A stretch of DNA of 64,000 nt from positions 62,001-126,000 of the forward strand of contig NZ_FNYS01000007.1 of assembly GCF_900109075.1 (NCBI RefSeq), given 5' to 3'. Positions 60,376 through 64,000 of the stretch are shown here, in pieces. Position numbers and translations under genes: made by a program. Source of the DNA: Myroides marinus (GTDB lineage Bacteria; Bacteroidota; Bacteroidia; Flavobacteriales; Flavobacteriaceae). The notes under the pieces were generated by a model, which was not told where the DNA came from, ran no database searches, and saw only the letters and a list, made by a program, of their open reading frames with translations. How positions within the stretch are numbered: the stretch's first letter is position 1; the number at the start of each line of letters is the position of its first letter.

Positions 60376-61400
60376 TAGATTTCTTTTATTGTTATAGATG
60401 GATAGCCCTGTAGTCCCTTCAATAGCTCTTGTGATTGGTATAACTCATGTGCAAAATACTTACCTGTAGCAATACTCTTATTCATTAAAGCTTCTGTGTG
60501 TAATACAGCGGATAGAGCAGTTAATTCAGCTTGGCCTTTATCACTCTTAACCAACACTCTCTTAGCTCCGCTAGTGGCTTTAATAATCACTTCAAATACA
60601 GAAACATCTCCATCTCCACTACCTCCAAATACTTTGCGTCTAGTCTTTAATGACATACGTTTAAAGATGCCATACTGTTGCATCCAACCCAATATCTTAG
60701 TTACTATTTTTGAATTATAAGTCATCTTGACACTAACCGTAGGTATCTTTTCTATTTGATTTAGGATATATAAATCTGGTGTATCAAAGTTATACATCTG
60801 ACGATTGCGCAAACCAAATGAAAAACAATAGTTCTCACTGTCTAGAAAGTGTTTAATCTCTACTGTTTGGTTATTTTCATATCTCACAAAAGGAGTGGCT
60901 ACGTGCTCTGCCATAAAGTGGGCTGAACTCTCGCCTGCTTTGTCTTTTATAGAATAATATACCATTAACTTCACACTGTCAATAGTATCTTTAGATGATA
61001 CGCTAGACTTAACTAAGCCTGGTACAATACCACCCATCCAACCTGAACCAAATACAATACGGCTATTAAAGGCTGTATAGCTCGTTACTACTTGTAATGC
61101 TCTGTTTAATGCAGGCGTAGGTTTGGTAATATCTAAATAATCTATACCATGTTCAATGGCAAAGCGCAATACGTTGTCATCTGTATCATTAACTGATAAG
61201 ATAATTAAACTGATATGATGAGATAAGACTACCTCTAATGAACTAGGGGTATTTACATCTATTTTGATTTCGCTTTTTAAGTCTTTAGGTGAGCGCGTTC
61301 CTACTAATACATTGTAGTTAGGATTTCTATCTTTTAGGATGCGGTGTATAGTACTCCCTACTAATCCTTTGCCTCCGATAATTAAGATGTTGTTCTGCAT
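60375..61400 (-). CDS. Saccharopine dehydrogenase-like NAD(P)-binding oxidoreductase
   Basis: The 341-residue protein begins with a Rossmann glycine motif (NILIIGGKGLVGSTIHRIL, residues 4-22). HGIDYLDITKPTPALNRALQ near 91 and VFGSGWMGGIVPGLVKSSV near 124 are typical of the saccharopine dehydrogenase-like family. The substrate is unknown. I use ATG 61400 because the TTG at 61421 is the end of a TAGTTTTG promoter box (61419-61426). It is coupled to the quinone-reductase gene downstream and follows a Crp-like regulator gene. Confidence 0.85.
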   Translation of the reverse strand: MQNNILIIGGKGLVGSTIHRILKDRNPNYNVLVGTRSPKDLKSEIKIDVNTPSSLEVVLSHHISLIILSVNDTDDNVLRFAIEHGIDYLDITKPTPALNRALQVVTSYTAFNSRIVFGSGWMGGIVPGLVKSSVSSKDTIDSVKLMVYYSIKDKAGESSAHFMAEHVATPFVRYENNQTVEIKHFLDSENYCFSFGLRNRQMYNFDTPDLYILNQIEKIPTVSVKMTYNSKIVTKILGWMQQYGIFKRMSLKTRRKVFGGSGDGDVSVFEVIIKATSGAKRVLVKSDKGQAELTALSAVLHTEALMNKSIATGKYFAHELYQSQELLKGLQGYPSITIKEI

Positions 61401-61418
61401 AGTTGATTTATTTGCAGA

Positions 61419-61426
61419 CAAAACTA
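61419..61426 (-). promoter_or_regulatory. -7 promoter box of the saccharopine dehydrogenase-like gene
   Basis: TAGTTTTG on the minus strand, 18 bases before ATG 61400 and just after the Crp-like gene's stop on the other side. Confidence 0.68.
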
Positions 61427-61460
61427 ATCTAGAGGGTATCCTTAAATACTGGACAAATGT

Positions 61461-62039
61461 CTAAAAAGTAATTTCTTTTCTGATGCGGCTTAGATGCCTC
61501 TGTGTAATTCCTAAATAAGAAGCTAAATATTGTAAAGGTAGATATTGAATGTAGTTAGGATGATTGACAATAAGATTGTTATAGCGCTGCTGTGCAGTCA
61601 AGCGTTGAAACTGTATAACGCGTTGCTCTAACTCGAGATACTGTTGCTCTGCTATCATCTTTAAAAAGGTGTTCCACTGTGGTAGTTTTTTGGCTAGTGT
61701 ATCTAAATCTTTCTTCTGTATGGTCCAGATTACTGTATTCATAATCGCCTGAATACTTTCTATGCTCTTACCTCCTGTAATAAATGCTGAATAAGCTCCT
61801 ATCAAATCGTCAGGAAAGCGGAAACAATATGTCAATTCACTCCCTTCTTCACTGGTGTAAAATGATCTGAACACTCCTGACTCAATAAAAGCTATTTCTT
61901 CACAAGCTTCTCCTTCTCTAACTAAGAAACTATTCTTAGTTAAAACGCGTTTAGCAAATAAAGAGCCTATTGAAGTAATCTCCTCTTCTGTAAATAAATC
62001 GAAACGTTTAAAAAATGTATTCAGCATACCTTCTACCAT
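61461..62039 (-). CDS. Crp/Fnr-family transcriptional regulator
   Basis: The 192-residue protein has a cyclic-nucleotide-binding-like beta-barrel (residues 20-120; KNSFLVREGEACEEIAFIES, GVFRSFYTSEEGSEL) and a C-terminal helix-turn-helix (QYLPLQYLASYLGITQRHLS, then RIRKEI). No Cys cluster for an iron-sulfur centre is visible, so it is not an Fnr-type oxygen sensor. It sits upstream of the two oxidoreductase genes on the same strand and may control them. A palindrome overlaps its start codon. Confidence 0.9.
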   Translation of the reverse strand: MVEGMLNTFFKRFDLFTEEEITSIGSLFAKRVLTKNSFLVREGEACEEIAFIESGVFRSFYTSEEGSELTYCFRFPDDLIGAYSAFITGGKSIESIQAIMNTVIWTIQKKDLDTLAKKLPQWNTFLKMIAEQQYLELEQRVIQFQRLTAQQRYNNLIVNHPNYIQYLPLQYLASYLGITQRHLSRIRKEITF

Positions 62040-62049
62040 ATTTATGGTA
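62034..62049 (-). promoter_or_regulatory. Palindrome over the start of the Crp-like gene
   Basis: TACCATA-TT-TATGGTA, a perfect 7-bp inverted repeat that includes the ATG (62037-62039). It could be an autoregulatory operator, or an RNA hairpin that controls translation. Confidence 0.45.
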
Positions 62050-62140
62050 AATGTAAACCTATATGAGTAATATCTTATTATTTTTTACTACATTTCGCCA
62101 TATTTCGACTACAAAACAACATTATTGAAATTTGAAACTT

Positions 62141-62668
62141 ATGAAGAAATTAATTCTATCTGCCTTATTATTGACTGTAGGTTTATCTTTTGCATTGCCA
62201 AAGGACAACACTAAGTCTAATGCAGCAACAGGTAAAGTAGCTGTAGAACAAGAGAAAGAGACTTTCTCTAAACCTTATAATGAAGAAGAAGATGCTGATG
62301 CTAAACTTACGCAGCTGATCGCTAAAGCTAAGAAAGAAGGTAAAAACGTATTCGTACAAGCGGGTGGTAACTGGTGTATCTGGTGTCTACGTTTTAACGA
62401 CTTCGTTCAAAAGGATAAAGATATCAAAGCGTTAGTAGATAAAAACTTTGTGTACTACCACTTAAACTATACTACAAAAAACAAGAACGCTAAGGCATTC
62501 GAAAAATATGCTCCTGAAGGACAAAAGTTAGGATATCCATTCTTTATCGTTATTAATGGAAAAGGACAAACAACTAAAGTAATCGCTTCTGGTGACTTAG
62601 AATCAGGTAAGAGCTATGATGCTGCTAAAGTAAAAAAGATGTTCGCTGAGAACACTCCTAAGAAATAA
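62141..62668 (+). CDS. Exported thioredoxin-fold protein
   Basis: The 175-residue protein has a signal peptide (MKKLILSALLLTVGLSFALP). A thioredoxin-like domain follows, with the CxxC site GGNWCIWCLRFNDF near residue 80 and a cis-Pro region GYPFFIVINGKGQTTKV. The site CIWC is unusual and suggests a periplasmic oxidoreductase of the DsbD-c/DUF255-like type. An ORF start three codons upstream is a TTG; ATG 62141 gives a normal signal peptide. A terminator follows. Confidence 0.88.
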   Translation: MKKLILSALLLTVGLSFALPKDNTKSNAATGKVAVEQEKETFSKPYNEEEDADAKLTQLIAKAKKEGKNVFVQAGGNWCIWCLRFNDFVQKDKDIKALVDKNFVYYHLNYTTKNKNAKAFEKYAPEGQKLGYPFFIVINGKGQTTKVIASGDLESGKSYDAAKVKKMFAENTPKK

Positions 62669-62673
62669 TAACA

Positions 62674-62695
62674 AAGGCTGTCAATCGACAGCCTT
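62674..62695. terminator. Terminator between convergent genes
   Basis: AAGGCTGTC and GACAGCCTT around AATC (arms 62674-62682 and 62687-62695), with a T-rich flank on +. Confidence 0.85.
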
Positions 62696-62718
62696 GTTTG
62701 TTTTATAACGTTAAGCAA

Positions 62719-63291
62719 TTACTTAATCTGTATAGTCTTTAGGTTAGCAGAGATAGGGATAGCTTTTACTTCTTTATCACTATACATAAATAGCATATCA
62801 CTTGTCTTTCCTATCATGACACCTTCTAGTATCTCTCCTCCTGCATACTCTATCTTTACGGGCTCTTGTATTAAGGTATTCTTATAGCTTGATCTCCCAT
62901 AATACTGAGCTGCCATCACTAAGTACCAAATAAATATAACAAAGTGCATTATATGTCTTAAATTCCTATACCATGAATATTGTTCTAAATTGAATATTGA
63001 TTTACTATAACTATTGGGAAACTTCTTCTTCCAATAAGCATCTCCTTTAAATAATAAATAAGTAAGACAAAGCGTAACAACAGTAAAAACAACTATTTTA
63101 AAGTCTGCAAATGGCGCTATCAAAAAGTCAAAAATAGAAGAATAGTCAAAGATATTAATACCGAAGGCATCATACTTATGATAATTAAACAGCATTCCTA
63201 CACCTATAGCCATTAGATAGGCTAAGGTTAATACAAGCTGTGCTGACTTCAGCACCTTGTTTATAATCTCCTTAATAAGGTTTTCGTTCAT
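62719..63291 (-). CDS. Uncharacterised membrane protein, 190 residues
   Basis: Three or four hydrophobic helices are visible (about residues 17-36, 50-82, 113-130). They are followed by a C-terminal cytoplasmic-type beta segment (VKIEYAGGEILEGVMIGKTS, then MLFMYSDKEVKAIPISANLK). The tail resembles the small beta-hairpin found at the end of some membrane proteins with unknown role. No motif allows a functional call. It converges with the thioredoxin-fold gene and has no obvious partner. Confidence 0.75.
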   Translation of the reverse strand: MNENLIKEIINKVLKSAQLVLTLAYLMAIGVGMLFNYHKYDAFGINIFDYSSIFDFLIAPFADFKIVVFTVVTLCLTYLLFKGDAYWKKKFPNSYSKSIFNLEQYSWYRNLRHIMHFVIFIWYLVMAAQYYGRSSYKNTLIQEPVKIEYAGGEILEGVMIGKTSDMLFMYSDKEVKAIPISANLKTIQIK

Positions 63292-63418
63292 AAGTACATA
63301 TTGATGATGCTACCAATAGAATAGCTATATACTCTCAAATATATACATATTTTTAACAAATAATATCAATATAGCAACAAAAACAACTTATAATTACAAG
63401 AATTACTGTCACAAAAAA

Positions 63419-63440
63419 AGCCACTCCTTGCGAAGTGGCT
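63419..63440 (-). terminator. Terminator of the DUF4374-like gene
   Basis: AGCCACT and AGTGGCT flank CCTTGCGA; a run of A on + reads as T on the minus strand. Confidence 0.82.
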
Positions 63441-63542
63441 CAAAATCTAACCAAACTAATAGATGGAGATAGTAAGACTACCTTCGTCCTTCTATAAAAG
63501 TTATTTCTAAGATTAGTAATCTTAGTATCCTAAAACGATATA

Positions 63543-64000
63543 TTATTTATCGTAGAATTTATCAAAACGTGCGAACCCAGATATCTTATCAGGTAATGTC
63601 ATTCCTTTAGTTACCTTATCTGTTTTAAGATCGTAGATCCATACATAGTTACCTTCTTCTGCACTGTTAATTGCCATATATACCTTTTGATCTTGTGTAA
63701 AGAATCCTAATTCATAAGGCTCATCTAGTGGTAACTCTGTCAATACTCTTACTACTCTTTTTGTCTCTAAGTCTATAATAGCATACCTAGCATTATAGCT
63801 ACTTCCTTTAGCTGGATCTCTATATGAAATAATCATCTTATTATCTCCGATATAATCCATTGCCGTCTCGGGTTTTAATCCTCCTAAAGTCTTTGTAAGG
63901 TTAATCTCATAAGATCGATCAATTGTCTCTTGTCCTGCTATAATTCTAAACAAGTAGATATCATTATTCTCTGAGTTAGTTCTAGTAAAACAAGAATAGT
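63543..64000 (-). CDS. DUF4374-like beta-propeller protein, N-terminal part outside the window
   Basis: The frame stays open through the right edge of the window (reading YSCFTRTNSENNDIYLFRII just inside it), so only about 152 C-terminal residues are present; the TTG at 63953 is not a true start. Repeating strand patterns (MDYIGDNKMIISYRDPAKGS, IIDLETKRVVRVLTELPLDE, VWIYDLKTDKVTKGMTLPDK) indicate a beta-propeller. They resemble DUF4374 proteins, which sit beside TonB-dependent siderophore receptors in Bacteroidota. The family call rests on memory of the pattern. A terminator follows its stop. Confidence 0.6.
   Translation of the reverse strand, partial: YSCFTRTNSENNDIYLFRIIAGQETIDRSYEINLTKTLGGLKPETAMDYIGDNKMIISYRDPAKGSSYNARYAIIDLETKRVVRVLTELPLDEPYELGFFTQDQKVYMAINSAEEGNYVWIYDLKTDKVTKGMTLPDKISGFARFDKFYDK

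Noticed and set aside
1..64000. tRNA, rRNA, insertion sequence or transposase genes
   Set aside because: I looked for cloverleaf arms ending in CCA, long GC-rich conserved stretches and transposase motifs among the proteins and found none that I could support.

Overview
The window is about 35% GC and reads as a chromosomal segment of a member of the Flavobacteriaceae (Bacteroidota). The grounds are the many TAnnTTTG -7 promoter boxes just upstream of genes, weak or absent Shine-Dalgarno sequences, an OmpA/P60-type outer membrane protein, DUF4197 and DUF3817 proteins, and type-2 PyrF next to RF1. A Myroides- or Flavobacterium-like genus is my guess and is not shown by the sequence. I see no rRNA, tRNA, CRISPR array, transposase or prophage module.

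Layout. (1) 1-4.8 kb, minus strand: a tightly packed tellurite-resistance-type (Ter) operon with three TerD-family proteins, a TelA protein, a phosphoribosyltransferase and a HAD phosphatase; a J-domain membrane protein lies upstream. (2) 6-11.2 kb: small genes and two tandem LtaS-like sulfatase-fold membrane proteins. (3) 11.9-19.7 kb: a fatty-acid beta-oxidation cluster (fadD, a MarR regulator with a candidate operator, then fadN-fadA-fadE in the Bacillus order). (4) 19.9-38 kb: mostly housekeeping genes (NUDIX, OmpA/P60, uvrB, DUF1456, sucC, Sua5/YrdC, UvrD/PcrA helicase, DUF4197, BtuF-like protein, pyrF, prfA, YceI lipoprotein, pepD). (5) 38.7-47.7 kb: a CI-like regulator, a gene-free kilobase, then a six-gene metal-efflux operon (small Cys-rich protein, TolC, RND pump, adaptor, His/Cys-rich lipoprotein, and an AraC regulator carrying an HMA-like N-terminal domain). 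(6) 48-64 kb: accessory regulators and transport, including divergent HxlR/DoxX, an Ada-type methyltransferase, a tetR-tolC-emrA-emrB drug-efflux operon, an AraC/DUF2938/thioredoxin group, and a Crp-like/saccharopine-dehydrogenase-like/quinone-reductase group, ending in a truncated DUF4374-like gene.

The most unusual signal is non-coding. A dispersed composite element occurs three times in intergenic space (about 38250-38527 on +, 50605-50795 on -, 57421-57730 on +). Each copy has degenerate 42-44-bp tandem units containing CTTGCGAAGC, a GGC...AGCC-bounded region and a tail that pairs as ACTTTTTT/AAAAAAGT. In two copies the middle is a long hairpin whose stem sequences differ while the pairing is kept. 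The third copy looks like a precise internal deletion between CTAG repeats. One copy lies between two identical 26-bp terminator cores. Several palindromes sit on promoters of MarR, HxlR, TetR and Crp-like regulators and are good autoregulatory operator candidates.

Several gene starts were moved downstream because the upstream TTG start candidate is itself part of a TAnnTTTG promoter box.
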